In this document: in pieces, positions 25,611 through 39,718 of the stretch
Layout: the number at the start of each line of letters is the position of its first letter
Numbering within the stretch: position 1 is the stretch's first letter
Assembly (NCBI RefSeq): GCF_000247815.1
Contig: NC_021673.1
Coordinates: forward strand, 106,965,174 to 107,029,173
Reading direction: 5' to 3'
Source: Ficedula albicollis
Taxonomy: Eukaryota; Chordata; Aves; Passeriformes; Muscicapidae
DNA: 64,000 bases
Made by a program: the position numbers and the translations under genes
Notes under the pieces: generated by a model
Told to the model about the DNA's origin: nothing
The model's input: the letters and a program-made list of their open reading frames with translations, nothing else
The model's database searches: none

Positions 25611-27720
25611 TGGACTCATTGGAAAGACAAGTTGTTGAAGCTAGGATTGCCTGTGTGCCGATGTTCCACAGCTGCCACCCAGCATGCAGCTTCAGAGGCA
25701 GTAATAACACCAATCTTGGACAGCTTGTTGATGCTTTGTGTTCAGCTGAAACCTCAGAACGAGATGGAATATCCTGGGCACAGCAAGCGGACAAGCTAAT
25801 GCCCCTAGAGATCACAAAGCCAAATCACATTTAAGCTGATATTGATCTGGGGGAGATGACCCTGTTAGAAGAGGACTATCAGTGGAAATTAAAGAAATTG
25901 CTTTGCAGGCAAACTTGACAGGTAGCCCAGTTTTTAGGATTAAATGTTGGGTTATTACTAGTAATTCATCAAACACCGTTCCAAGGTAGAAGCACTACTT
26001 TTCATATTAACTGCCATAATATTGAAGAAAAAGAGGGCAGAGGCCAGGAGTGCACACAGCAGACATATTTCTGAAGGTGGAATGCCAAGAAACTTCCAGA
26101 GGTAAAATCAAACAGCTGGCTGGCTAAAACAGACTGGGACATGCATGAAGCCAAAAACAAAGCTGGCAAGCAGGAGAGGTGTAATATAATAATTGCCTAT
26201 TCTTTTCAATGCTCTCAGGTGGGAAAAGTGAATCCCATTTGGGAATTCTGGCTTAGTGGGCAGAAGCAGAGACTGGAGGGAGATTGCTCTGCCTTAAGCC
26301 GTGTTCAAAGAAGAAGCTGGCTCAATAGGAAGCAGTTCCAGTGCAAGGGTGAGGACAGGCCAGATGCAGAAGCCAATCTGGTTATTCAGAGGAGTTCATC
26401 ATTCAAAGTTGAGCAGGTCATCACCTTTTTTATTGGCAGAGAGAAGAGCATATCCTCGTGTCCAGAGGCCTGTGCACTTTGTTTACAATTTACTGGACAC
26501 TGTCTAACATATAATAAGTGAATATGTGCTGGTTTGTGGCTCAGGCAGATTTTTGTCTCTGCTAACATATTTGGGAATGTACAATCTATTAGATCATCTT
26601 AGCAGGGAGTTTGTCCTAAGGTTAGTGCAATACTGAACAAAGAGACTTCATACTCCCTCATTTATTTATTTCCCTCTCTGTCTCCTCTCCCTCTCTTTTC
26701 CTCCACTGTCATCTTCCCTGCTCTTTCCTCATTTTTTTCTCACTCATTAAAGTGACATTTTATTATTTCAAAGGCATTTGTATATATATGGCTTAAATGG
26801 TGACCTGAAAACAGCAATATTAGACAAATCCTGCATGGGCAGGAGTGTCTTCAGTCACAAAAGTCTACTTCCTCTAGGCTTCATCTTGATCTCCTGAGAC
26901 CTCTCCTCTTGGCTCTGTCAGTGTCATTATCTCTTCAGAGCAGTTTCTCTGTCAGACCTTTTAGGCAAGGGCCAGGATTTTTAATTGCATTCTGAAATAA
27001 AGGATGCAGACCTATACTGTATCTGTCTCTGTTCAACAGGCAGGCAGCTGGATTTTCCGTGCAGTTTGCATGCCCTTGCAGACCTTTCCTGCCAAAAAAC
27101 TTCACAGCAGACTTTGCTTGATCATGAGGGCTCATAGGCACTGTTGTTGTAGGTTTTATACAATTTGTAGTTGCCTTATTTGGCTGAGAAGGTGTGTATT
27201 AAATGCCTGTACTAATTAATGTAAGGCAGTTGCAGCAGCTGATTTGTCAAGTCTATGCAAATATTGCAGCCGGATGAAAATGAAATGTGTCTGAAAGTCA
27301 TTTAATTTGGGGAGAAAAAGTAATACAGAATTTTGAATGATTACCTTTTAACCATTAATGTCAGTCATATTGGTAATAGACACATTCAAAACATTCTTTA
27401 GTGGAGGAGAAGAGTATTTTAAATTTATTTCTCTAGCTTCCTAACAAATTAAAGGTTTTCCACAAGATTTTGCCACACAGTATGCTGGCTGCACTACTAA
27501 TTAAAAGCTGGTAGTTTCTAAATTAACCTGTGAGTACCTACAGTGATGGAAATTGCCTCCTTAACATTATTATTTACTGACAAAGCAGGTGATGACCTGC
27601 TTGTATCTCCAAAACAAGTTCATTAGTTTGCCCTAATGGCTACTGCAGATAAACACTCTGATATTTCACTATCACGCTGCCTACAGAAGCATGAGCTGCT
27701 AAAATAAAAATGAGGGGAAG
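25611..27720. other. Unique sequence, no gene recognised
   Basis: 25610-26520 is less AT-rich and carries overlapping open frames of 60-126 codons. None shows a domain, signal or splice context that I recognise. It could be an old mobile-element relic, but I could not place it. 26640-26760 is pyrimidine-rich. 27280-27450 is AT-rich without repeats. Confidence 0.3.
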
Positions 27721-29450
27721 AAAGGAAAGGAAAGGAAAGGAAAGGAAAGGAAAGGAAAGGAAAGGAAAGGAAAGGAAAGGAAAGGAAAGGAAAGGAAAGG
27801 AAAGGAAAGGAAAGGAAAGGAAAGGAAAGGAAAGGAAAGGAAAGGAAAGGAAAGGAAAGGAAAGGAAAGGAAAGGAAAGGAAAGGAAAGGAAAGGAAAGG
27901 AAAGGAAAGGAAAGGAAAGGAAAGGAAAGGAAAGGAAAGGAAAGGAAAGGAAAGGAAAGGAAAGGAAAGGAAAGGAAAGGAAAGGAAAGGAAAGGAAAGG
28001 AAAGGAAAGGAAAGGAAAGGAAAGGAAAGGAAAGGAAAGGAAAGGAAAGGAAAGGAAAGGAAAGGAAAGGAAAGGAAAGGAAAGGAAAGGAAAGGAAAGG
28101 AAAGGAAAGGAAAGGAAAGGAAAGGAAAGGAAAGGAAAGGAAAGGAAAGGAAAGGAAAGGAAAGGAAAGGAAAGGAAAGGAAAGGAAAGGAAAGGAAAGG
28201 AAAGGAAAGGAAAGGAAAGGAAAGGAAAGGAAAGGAAAGGAAAGGAAAGGAAAGGAAAGGAAAGGAAAGGAAAGGAAAGGAAAGGAAAGGAAAGGAAAGG
28301 AAAGGAAAGGAAAGGAAAGGAAAGGAAAGGAAAGGAAAGGAAAGGAAAGGAAAGGAAAGGAAAGGAAAGGAAAGGAAAGGAAAGGAAAGGAAAGGAAAGG
28401 AAAGGAAAGGAAAGGAAAGGAAAGGAAAGGAAAGGAAAGGAAAGGAAAGGAAAGGAAAGGAAAGGAAAGGAAAGGAAAGGAAAGGAAAGGAAAGGAAAGG
28501 AAAGGAAAGGAAAGGAAAGGAAAGGAAAGGAAAGGAAAGGAAAGGAAAGGAAAGGAAAGGAAAGGAAAGGAAAGGAAAGGAAAGGAAAGGAAAGGAAAGG
28601 AAAGGAAAGGAAAGGAAAGGAAAGGAAAGGAAAGGAAAGGAAAGGAAAGGAAAGGAAAGGAAAGGAAAGGAAAGGAAAGGAAAGGAAAGGAAAGGAAAGG
28701 AAAGGAAAGGAAAGGAAAGGAAAGGAAAGGAAAGGAAAGGAAAGGAAAGGAAAGGAAAGGAAAGGAAAGGAAAGGAAAGGAAAGGAAAGGAAAGGAAAGG
28801 AAAGGAAAGGAAAGGAAAGGAAAGGAAAGGAAAGGAAAGGAAAGGAAAGGAAAGGAAAGGAAAGGAAAGGAAAGGAAAGGAAAGGAAAGGAAAGGAAAGG
28901 AAAGGAAAGGAAAGGAAAGGAAAGGAAAGGAAAGGAAAGGAAAGGAAAGGAAAGGAAAGGAAAGGAAAGGAAAGGAAAGGAAAGGAAAGGAAAGGAAAGG
29001 AAAGGAAAGGAAAGGAAAGGAAAGGAAAGGAAAGGAAAGGAAAGGAAAGGAAAGGAAAGGAAAGGAAAGGAAAGGAAAGGAAAGGAAAGGAAAGGAAAGG
29101 AAAGGAAAGGAAAGGAAAGGAAAGGAAAGGAAAGGAAAGGAAAGGAAAGGAAAGGAAAGGAAAGGAAAGGAAAGGAAAGGAAAGGAAAGGAAAGGAAAGG
29201 AAAGGAAAGGAAAGGAAAGGAAAGGAAAGGAAAGGAAAGGAAAGGAAAGGAAAGGAAAGGAAAGGAAAGGAAAGGAAAGGAAAGGAAAGGAAAGGAAAGG
29301 AAAGGAAAGGAAAGGAAAGGAAAGGAAAGGAAAGGAAAGGAAAGGAAAGGAAAGGAAAGGAAAGGAAAGGAAAGGAAAGGAAAGGAAAGGAAAGGAAAGG
29401 AAAGGAAAGGAAAGGAAAGGAAAGGAAAGGAAAGGAAAGGAAAGGAAAGG
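27721..29450. repeat. Perfect (AAAGG)n satellite-like array, 346 units
   Basis: 1,730 bp consist of the pentanucleotide AAAGG with no interruption that I can see. The left flank is 'tgaggggaag' and the right flank is a short A run followed by 'gtgccac'. The top strand is all purine and the bottom all pyrimidine, a composition that can form triplex or other non-B structures. Open frames of about 600 codons run through it in several frames (Lys-Glu-Arg-Lys-Gly on the + strand, Leu-Ser-Phe-Pro-Phe on the - strand). They are artefacts of a 5-base unit that contains no stop. Confidence 0.98.
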
Positions 29451-32400
29451 AAAAAAAGTGCCACAAATTTCCAGCTAACTGGGCCTTCTAGTAGGGCAAG
29501 TGTGACTCATTCTTGGTCAATAGATGCATACCTGACAGCTGCCATTAATAACTATTAAAGTGCTGCTTGAGCTGCAGGGTGAGACATGCTTCAATGTTCT
29601 AAAAATAAGATATTATCATTCTGCAAGAGTAATAGTTTAGGCAGCAGTGGTTTCAACCCTCTTGGTCTGACTCTTCAAACTGACATCATTTAATCTAAAT
29701 GTTCTGTCCTGCCAGGTCTCCTTTCGGGTACGCAGCATGATGAAAGAGTTCAGAAGTCATTAATAAATATAATTCTATAGAAAGTATTGGTCAGGTCCAT
29801 CTAGAGGTGACTATCTCATACATTACCTGCTGAGAAGATAAACATAAATCCTAGACCAGCAAACTCATCAACACCCCTCATGCTACCAAAAGACTGGATG
29901 ACAACACTAGTGCACTGGGAAACTTGAGCATCACCACTAAATTGGAAGGAGATGAATTTGCCTTTTTCTGAATGCTGCTGCGTCCTCTGCTAAACAGAAA
30001 TTACTTTAGAGAAATTTCACAAACAATTTCTGAGAATCCTTTTCAAGTTGTTTTTTGGTTTCACTAGAATTTACAAGTATGGATTGATGACTGAGACTCT
30101 CTGAAAGACCTTCCCGCATTGTGTCCTTGGTTTGGTTTACGTAAGCTGCTGTTGGGTACTATTTCTTTATAACTGATTCAATTTTAGAGACAGCCAAAAT
30201 TCCACTCTCCAATCAATTACAATGGCCATTTATATGTACAGAGAATTTGGCTTAGGAGCTTTTGAGTCTAATGCATTTAAGACAAATTTATTTGCCAAAA
30301 AGGTACGGATGTTTTCTATTATTCTGTTTAAAGATTAGATGAGAAGATCAGAAGATTTCGCAATGTTCTTCTCTGTCTTTGAAATGAACATCCTTCCCAG
30401 ATATTTGGTTCTTGTCTATTTCTAGAGAGGGATATTTTTTTGGTGTCAATTCCCATGTTAAAATATTTGAACACTGACAACTGAGTAGTGTGGGAAATTC
30501 ACCCAGTTCACACCACTTCTAGTTACAGTTGAAGTATTTCTTCCTATGTTGAAAAGAGGGATGATATTGGGAAGAATTTCATATAAAATAACTTCAGCTA
30601 AAATCCCCTAGTGAGGTTTTGAAGGCTTGATTAGTAAAAGTATTTTCAAAGCCATTAACCTAAGTAACATGATTTGCTACTGATTATGTAACTGGAAAAA
30701 TCTTATGACTTCTTGGCATAATGCTACCTCAGACACCGAATTATCCCCCTTTATTTAGCTTGCTTCCTCCTTCTGTTATTTCCATTTTAGTGCTAAAGAT
30801 TTGCCTACACAGCACTCTGCAATGCTGTGTCATCACACCTGAAGGAGGTCAGCTCTGCAAGCACAGGATCCTCCAGGGTCTTGTGAATTGCTTTTAAACC
30901 AACAGAAAGAGGATCTGTTTGCAGAATTTTAACTTTTTTTCCCTCTGCTTCTGCTCAGTGTCTTGCATTTGTTGAATCATCACAGTTTTTCTGGTAGTCT
31001 CCAGACCACAAGTTAAGAAATACTGGGTCTTGAAGTCTCAGGGTACATCTGAAACAAAATATAGGCAGCTGAACTTTGAGGTGCTGCATGGAGATTCAGC
31101 CACACAGGTGCCTAGACCAGGGAACTGGGGTGCCAAAGATTCTTTCTAACATGTTGATTAGGCTCTTATTCCCCTGACTGAGAGAAGACAGGGAGCCACA
31201 GCAGAGCCACACCCAGTGTGTGCATCTGAATTTAGGATAGAATAACGCCTGAGACAGCTCAGTTATGCCCAGAGGCGTCCTGCCTTTTATGGTGGTACCT
31301 TCATGTAGCAGGATGGGGAAAGAAGTTTATGCACTGTGCTTAGATGATCACAGTGGAAAGATCAGACTGACAGTCTGCCACTTGTTCAAACAAGGTTCAG
31401 AAATTGATGTCTTTAACAATTTTCAGCAGGTAGGAGGTTTTTTTTTTTGTTGTTGTTGTTGCATTGTTTGTTTTGTTTTCCTTTGTTTGTTTCCTAGGTT
31501 TTATTTCTCTAGTTTTTAATTTGGTTTGTGGTTGGTGTTTTTTTTTTTTTTTTTTTAATTTTAGTTTAGCATTGCATTCTTTCTGCTGGCTGAAATATGT
31601 ATGACTTCTTTCCAAGACAAGCTGCTTGGAATTGCTGATCAGTGATCTTTGCTTTGCTGCTGAGGCCAGATTTTCTGCTGGGTCTGTGCCACTCTCTGCA
31701 GTAAAGCATTTGCCCTCCATAGCCAGAGAGTCTTGAGAAGAAGCCATGGAGAATGAGAATCTTCAGTATATCTCTATACACACTACTGCTCACAAGGGAA
31801 GTTTCTAAGTTATGATTTTATTATTTTCTGTGGTTTAACATGACATGAGAACAAAGGTGGACTGTTCTTCTCGTCCCATGTGTGCAGGATGATATTGCTG
31901 TCTTTATTACTTTGGAACTTTAGGGATTAAAGCTATTTGGCATATAAGAAGAAGCAACTAGTGACTCTTTAATTAATCCCTGGTTATCACAACAGCTGAT
32001 AGACACAGAGGGAACATTATGTTCTCATACAGAAAACGAAAACAAAAAAATCTTATCTCCTGCATACCGTGGAGACTAAAGAAGAGTAAAAACCACTGTG
32101 AAATGACTGCAATGAAAGAAAGCTCTGATCATCTCTAGCGCTGATTTACAGCCTTTGCAAGACTCTAATCAAGAATGAAATTAACAGTGCAACAATAAGA
32201 CAATGTTCTTTGTATTTTTGGACATGCCTTCTCACTAGGGTGTATGTTATCTGCAAGCACAAAATGGACAGAAAACACTGCTCAGCTATTTAGGGCACAC
32301 ATGCAGCAGACAGCAGTTTAACAAGATCTAGTAAGAGAAAATCTCATCATTTCCATGTTTGCCTCTCCAAGATCTGGACTACAAAGGAAGCACACTGGAG

Positions 32401-32488
32401 AAATAGCTTTGATTCTGGGTAAGGGTTTATAAAGCACCATGTTAAAATTTTGAGATACAATTAATTACTTATATGTCTGAGGCATATG
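29451..32488. other. Unique AT-rich sequence, no gene seen
   Basis: No recognised gene or mobile element. A T-rich, (TTG)-rich patch lies at 31438-31500 and a run of 19 T at 31538-31556. Confidence 0.4.
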
Positions 32489-32876
32489 AAAAAATATAAA
32501 AGTATGCGTGGTCTGAATTAGATGTTGGTGTACTTTGAATTTTATTTACTTGCAATTAGATTGCTCATTTTTGTGCTTTTTCTTATGAGTCCTCATAAGG
32601 TCTATGTTTAATCTGAAGAATCGTCAACCTCATTGTATGGAAGGAAATTAAACGAGGACTGTAAAACACAGCTCTCCTTTTAGAAAAAATATAAAAGTAT
32701 GCGTGGTCTGAATTAGATGTTGGTGTACTTTGAATTTTATTTACTTGCAATTAGATTGCTCATTTTTGTGCTTTTTCTTATGAGTCCTCATAAGGTCTAT
32801 GTTTAATCTGAAGAATCATCAACCTCATTGTATGGAAGGAAATTAAATGAGGACAGTAAAACACAGCTCTCCTTTT
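32489..32876. repeat. Two-copy tandem duplication, period 195 bp
   Basis: The unit starting near 'aaaatataaaagtatgcgtg' at 32491 recurs at 32686. Only about three substitutions separate the copies (aatcgtc/aatcatc, aaacgag/aaatgag and gactg/gacag). Confidence 0.95.
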
Positions 32877-33913
32877 GTCTGTAATTCCCTCACTAAATAA
32901 CTCACCAATAGCAAAATGTATTATACTACACTTCCAAACTGTCATTGTCAGAGAAGGTGACAAGGTGACAATGACAGAACTCAGAGAGCTGGGAAGAAGA
33001 AGGAAGAGAGGAATTTATTTGCAAGATAGTGCTCTAAGATAAGAAGACAAAAGAATCTTAAACTTTTGAAGTTTTAACAGGCTCAGGTTTCAGTTTTCTT
33101 CAGGAGAAACACATACAAGCATTTTTCTCCAGATAAAAACTAAAGACAGCATTTTGAAAATAGAAACATTGTACTGGAAAATATTAATGCAAAAAGCCTT
33201 GGTCTTGATACATTCCTGATGGAATGATGAAGCTAGCTTCTCCATAAAACCCCCAAAACCCAAACCAGCCCAACCAAACAAAAATACCTACTTCTGTTCA
33301 CACAGAATAGAAGAGTAAATTATGATGGGCATTAAGACAAGTTAAAATGATGATCAGAAGTAGAGAGGATCTGTCTGAGGGCAACTATTAGAATAGATAA
33401 ATAATGTGTGGGATAACAGTACTTCTGTTGATGCCAACTTTATGAACTTTGTTTAATAATAAAAATCTTAGAGAAGCTTGAATATAAATATTTAGAGTTC
33501 CAGGTGGAATTGACTGTACCATGTTCCATTGCAGAACAGTGTTGGGTAAACAGTACAAAGAAAAGTGAAGACATTTAAAATTGATTTTTTTTTAATCGAC
33601 TGAAAACTGAGGCTTGTGAGGACACTAATTCTAGCATCAGTAAAGGTAGTTTAGCAGACCATTGCTTCCAGAATAAGACAGTGTCCCCCCAGGGAACAGA
33701 GTAGTGATATGCAGTGCCTTTCCTGTGTTTTCTTAGAGTCTATTTTAATATATCTGGAAATCTAGATCTTTCTAAGAATTTTCCCCATGAAATCCTGTAA
33801 TTTCATCACAGAGGATTCAGAATAAGGATGGTCAAAACTCAGGCACAGAAAAAATTCACCCTGAGAAATCTTTAAATAAAAGAACTGTCTTCTTTAATTG
33901 GAAAATTTAGTTT
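32877..33913. other. Unique AT-rich sequence, no gene seen
   Basis: No recognised element. 32980-33015 is purine-rich. Confidence 0.4.
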
Positions 33914-34538
<625 letters not shown>

Positions 34539-34554
34539 ATCTCACTGTAAAATG

Positions 34555-34717
34555 AACAAGTGCTCATTTTAATGTAAAATTTTTTCAGAATATTTTTCAA
34601 TAGATCACATCTTACCACTTCAATACTTTTATAAATTATATAAAGGTACTTAATATATAATATATATATATATATACTTCAAAGTATATAATATTATATA
34701 AATATTATAAAATATAC
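34555..34717. repeat. Right 163-bp direct repeat flanking the poly-C block
   Basis: This is the second copy of 33914-34076, offset by 641 bp, with one mismatch. Eighteen unique bases (34537-34554) separate it from the poly-C tract. Confidence 0.96.
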
Positions 34718-37700
34718 TTCAATAATTTTATAAATTGTCTCCTACAGACAGATGCTTGCTATAAAAAAGCAATTCCCGTGCAACTCTGTGAGTCTGTCTC
34801 ACTGCTGATTCTGCCCTGTTTCCAGCCCTTTGGCTTCTTTCAGCCACACTTGGCAGCATGAAAGTAGTAAAGACAAGCACCTCACTGAAAACAAGGTGTT
34901 CTCAGGCCTTGGTGAGGACTCTTACAGGCAGCTGTGAGAATGTGATGCCTCACTTTTTCAGGCACCAACATTTCACGTGGAACCAAATTATTTATGGAAG
35001 CCCTGAATACTGGGAAAGGGTTTGTGTCAAGCTTGGGAGCTTCTGGGAAAGGCTGTGAAGACAGGCTGTCTCTAGGCTGTAGGATATGGGGTTTTGGCAA
35101 GGTCCTGAGCTCTATCCTGGCTCCCTGCTGGTGGCATGCCAGTGTCTGCCGTGCCAATAGGGTTTAGCTGGGGATGGTTAGAGGAAATCAGGTGTCTTTT
35201 GGAAGTCAGACAGTTCTGTATACTCAGTAGATCACTGACCATTTTTCCTGACAGATAAGGGCATGGTTTTTCAGACTCTGTACTCTCCACTCTGCCAAAC
35301 CACCCAGGTCCTGTTAGTGCAGTGGGAAGTAGCTCTTTTGGATGGGGACAGAGGGATGCCACAAGAATATCCAGCAACAGCAACAACTGGTTTGGCGCCG
35401 GTTAGTTTTGTGCTAACTCAAAAATAAAGAAAGCATTGTTGGGTATAAGGTACATGCAGCCATTTCAAAGGAGCAGTCTTAATACTGAACTTTCCAAATT
35501 AAGTAGGAAAGCTTCAAGTTGGCATGAGGACTGAGTCATACTGCATGCAAACAGGAAACAACAGGAGGCTGGTCCCTAAGAAACTGTCTCAAAATATCAG
35601 TTCAAATAAACAGCCTGACTAGTCAGTGGAGTCTAAAATTTCATTATGCAATCCTATTTTTCAACATTTTTAAACAACAAACATATGGGCTAAACAGTAG
35701 GTCATTACCTTAGTGAAAATTTAACTTCTGATATTTGCAAAATCGGCAGCCTGAAAAACGTTCACTTTTCTTTTCTGGTCCCAGAATGTTCTAGAAAAGT
35801 TCTAAAGATAACTTGACATTTACTTTTGTATTTGTGCATTACAGGATTTGGACTTCAAAATCAATGCAGTGAGAATGATATACAGAGGTAAATTATCTAC
35901 CAACAAACCTTGCTGCTTCCCCTCCCCACCTCCATCAAATCCTATGTAGAAGACAATATAGTACAAAAAAAGCCGGAAGACTTTATTTTTAGCTATGTTG
36001 CTGAAAAATATTTAGATTAATTTCCACCAGGTGAACTCTGGATTGAATATCACTAACTGTGTGCTATTCCAAGACAAGCAGCTCATAGTACTTGCTCATA
36101 AAAAACCTCCTTTCACTTCTTTCCAAGGAAGAGGCATCTTCCATGAGATAGTAACTAACAATGGAGTTAAGTTGTAAAGGAGACTGCACAAGAAAATAGA
36201 TGCCATCTAGAAAATAAATGAAAGAAAATACAGAAAATACAGAAATATATGCCATTTTACTTGGAATGTTTCAGTGGTACAAAAACACATGAAAATCTGT
36301 AAGTGAACAATTAAGGGACAGGATAATTTAATTCACGTCATAATTTTCTTCTCCTGTGGCAAGTGAATTACCATGAGATGATTGGCAAAGTATCCTTTGA
36401 ATAAGAAATTGATTTATAGTTTTGTAATTTGTTATCTTGACCTTTACATGTGTTTTTGCAAATTTTATTGGAAGCAGTGTTAAGGTTCAGCAGTTTATGT
36501 AAATGATATTGAGGTTAACGAGGCATGAAGGATTGTGTGGCAGTGAAGAGCTGCCTGGATCCTTTAATGGTTCATCTCTAGGCTTTCCACTGTTTGCAGT
36601 AGCAAAATAGCATGTTTCAGGGGAGGCTGAAAGAAATTTCATCATGTGTCTGCTAACTGTGTGCTTTTTAATATATGTTCTGTCTTTTTTGAAAGCATCC
36701 TTTAAATTAATAGTAAATGCTATTTGTAATAAGAGCAAAATAATCAGCTGATGTAAATAAGTATTTGGTTGAACTGAGATCAGAGAGGTTTTTTTTCTCT
36801 CTCTAATATCCTCACTTCAATATGTGATGAGTTTTATGTGTTTAAACTTCAGTTACAATATTCTTACGTAAAAGTAGTGGTTCAGGTCACAGTTCTATAC
36901 AAACCCAGGTTTCCACCCCAGTATATGGCTGTATGTGCTTCTGTTCCCACTGTTTTGTAATGTTATTTTTATTTGCCCCTTTTCAAGTTGTCTTTCCCCA
37001 GCCTGGAAAAAAAAAAGCTTTCTGAGATCCAATGCTATTCAATGCTAAATCTGAGATCATCTGGATTTTACAGAAAATTAATCTGGGACAAATATTGAAG
37101 TATGTCCTTTACTGGAGTCAGTAGTGGAGCAGGCTGAATTATCCCAGAGATTGATTCACTCTTATTTTGATTTTCCTCAGCCCCTAGAAAATTTCAACAC
37201 TGGCAGGAGCTGAGACAAGCATTCTGGAAAACCATCTCCCTATGACTGTGAGAATCAGGGATTCAATAAAAGGAAAGCTTCATTCTTAACTGTAAATTAA
37301 TTATCACAACCACAGAAGAAGAACATAAAACATGATAGTTATGGCATTAAACTTGTTTTGATTATGCTGGTTTCAATACAGTGCCAAAGAGACTAAAAAT
37401 AATAATACCTGTGCTGTCGTATTAAAAAAAAGTCCAAAAAGAAGTCTCTAGTTTTGATGGAAGGGCTTATTTTTTTTGAACTAGCCATCATGACTTTGCA
37501 ATAGGGTTTATTATTGTTGCACATTTTATTTTCACTGTGAGAGCTGACTTTTGCCAAAACCAGACCTGAGCCTCTACTCAACACCATCTTTTTATAATAT
37601 TTTGGTCATCTGGACCCCAATGTGTGCAGATGCAGCCTGCTGCTGAGGTCTGAACCACCTTCATAAGAAAAGGATAAACACACCTGGAAAATCAGCACAG

Positions 37701-37793
37701 GGCCAAGACCTTTTTGATGCCCAGACAGCAATATCTGTCCAAGTGAGGGATCTCTGCATTTCAGGGCTCAGATGATTTACTCTGGTCTCCTCA
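34718..37793. other. Unique sequence, no gene recognised
   Basis: 34850-35400 is GC-richer than its surroundings, with overlapping open frames up to 104 codons, but no domain or splice context is visible. The rest is AT-rich and featureless. Confidence 0.35.
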
Positions 37794-38030
37794 GAGATGC
37801 TGTCTGGATGATTTGTCTCTGAGCTACAAAATACTTGAAGAAAAAAATATTAGGAATGGCATTTGTCATGAGAAAACAAATGCTTGGGCCCATACTATGG
37901 TACCACAGACACTTGGCCGAGATGCTGTCTGGATGATTTGTCTCTGAGCTAAAAAATACTTGAAGAAAAAATATTAGGAATGGCATTTGTCGTGAGAAAA
38001 CGTACTAGGGTACCACAAGACACTAGGCCA
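37794..38030. repeat. Two-copy tandem duplication, period about 125 bp, diverged
   Basis: The unit starting 'gagatgctgtctggatgatt' at 37794 recurs at 37919. The second copy has several substitutions, a one-base contraction in an A run and a roughly 13-base deletion after 'gagaaaac'. It is therefore more diverged than the other duplications in the window. Confidence 0.92.
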
Positions 38031-39718
38031 ACAGAAGGAGCACAGGAGTTTTGCCCTACAGGTTCTCACTGGTAACAAATTTAATGCACTGCCCCTCTCA
38101 AAAGGAGCTGCTTAAACTGACCACCAAGATTCACCACCATTGTGAATGCAGATTCAATCACACTTTTCCTTTAAATAATAATAGATCACTCCTTTGGAAG
38201 TAAATGTGATCCCTGTGCTTCCAAGTAAAATAGTGGGTATAGCAAGTAAAGACAGATGCAAATGAGTTGAAAATATTGCCTGGGCTTTACACCACTAGGG
38301 GCTGTTGTGGAAATGAAATATGTGGTGACAGGCAAAGTTCTGTCCAAAGAGGAAACTGGGAAGATGGTAAGCAAAGGTACCTTGCTGTCCATGCATTAGT
38401 GAGTGGCACTGAGATGGTGTTAGCCAAAAGGGAGTGACATTGGCTAGGAAAAATGGCCAAATTTCTTGGTGAAGTTCAGTTATTTCCAGCCAAAATTATT
38501 AAGATGCTGAAGAAGTATGAAGTGATCAAACAAAGCCAGAGAATTTGGTAAACATGACAGCATATCACACTGACAGGATAAAGGCACGGTAATGGACACT
38601 GGGACCAGTAATTCTCATATTTGTCAATGGTATGTAAATTAACTGTGACAATACAGGACAAAGACAGACCTGACAAAGGGCAGCTGAGTGAAATCATCTG
38701 TTAATACAAGTTAAAGGGCCTCTTAGTTTCTTTCAGGGCAAGGCACAAGATTGCAGGAGCTGTTTATGAAAGAGTTACTTGGGTCTACTTTGCGCATTGG
38801 GGCATTGCTGGTTTAATCACCTCAGAGTCTCATCTGACATATGGTGCAGGCATGTGAGGAAATGTGTGGAGGGAGGAGGTGCTCAGGGTATAGCTGTCTG
38901 CAGTAAGATTTGCAGTCAGTCGTAGCTTTTACCAGCTTGTTTCTTCCCACTGGCAGCTCCAGATCCCCCAGCTCAGCTAAGTCTTTCGCGGTGTCATTGT
39001 GGTGCTAACGTCTGTGAGGATTTGTGACTCTGTTGAAACAATCGTGCTGGCTTCCCATCACAGCAGATCTTGACATCTGGAGGAAATATTGGTAGCTAAA
39101 AGACAGGCAAAGCTACGTCAACATCTGTAGCAAATGATGACTCACAGTCTTCTTACAATATTTCTAGTATAACATGAAATAATAAAAAAGCAATAGTGTT
39201 CAAGCTGTCGCTCAAGCAAGGTTCTGTAACACATTCTGGGTACGTTTCCAGTATGAGGAGGTGTTTGTGTAGAGGTATTAGAAGCAGATGTGCCAATCTG
39301 TTGTTCATCCACAGCCTCTTTCTCAAATTACCTCTTCACACCAAACATCTGTTAACATTTGGGGAGCTCACTATCATACTCTATTGCAGGAGGAAAAGAA
39401 GGGAATTAAAAACCCCAGTAAGTCATACTGGGTGTGCAGTGTGGTTGACTTCATTCACTTGTTCAAAATTTCTCATAATTCTTAAAGGTTTCCAGAAGGG
39501 AAAGGGGAAGGCAAAAATCATTCTGTAGATTTTTTTTTTAAATTTAAAACAGTTCCTTTTCAAAATAAAGATGAATCATACTAATCTGAAGAAAATTATG
39601 TAAACAATTTAACAGTGTTTCATTCATTGGGGAATATTTAAACATTTTCAAAACATGTTATTTTAATTATCTAATATAAAGTGTTGTTAAACTGTCTTTA
39701 CAATATATATTAGCTTAT
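38031..39718. other. Unique sequence, no gene recognised
   Basis: Open frames up to 110 codons (39196-39528, + strand) have no recognisable domain. No mobile element was recognised. Confidence 0.35.

Noticed and set aside
25393..25834. Overlapping frames of 74-140 codons on both strands
   Set aside because: Their length is partly produced by the 81-bp duplication, whose period is a multiple of three and so preserves frames. No domain is recognisable.
27623..29491. Open frames of about 600 codons on both strands across the AAAGG array
   Set aside because: A five-base unit lacking stops stays open in several frames by arithmetic. The predicted proteins are pure pentapeptide repeats, so they are not genes.
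31538..31556. Run of 19 T as a terminator or antisense retrocopy tail
   Set aside because: No gene, AATAAA complement or target-site duplication accompanies it; an ordinary homopolymer.
35385..35405. 'tggcgccgg' near 35392 as a possible retroviral primer-binding site
   Set aside because: Only about seven bases fit a lysine-tRNA primer site and no LTR lies just upstream, so it is a chance match.
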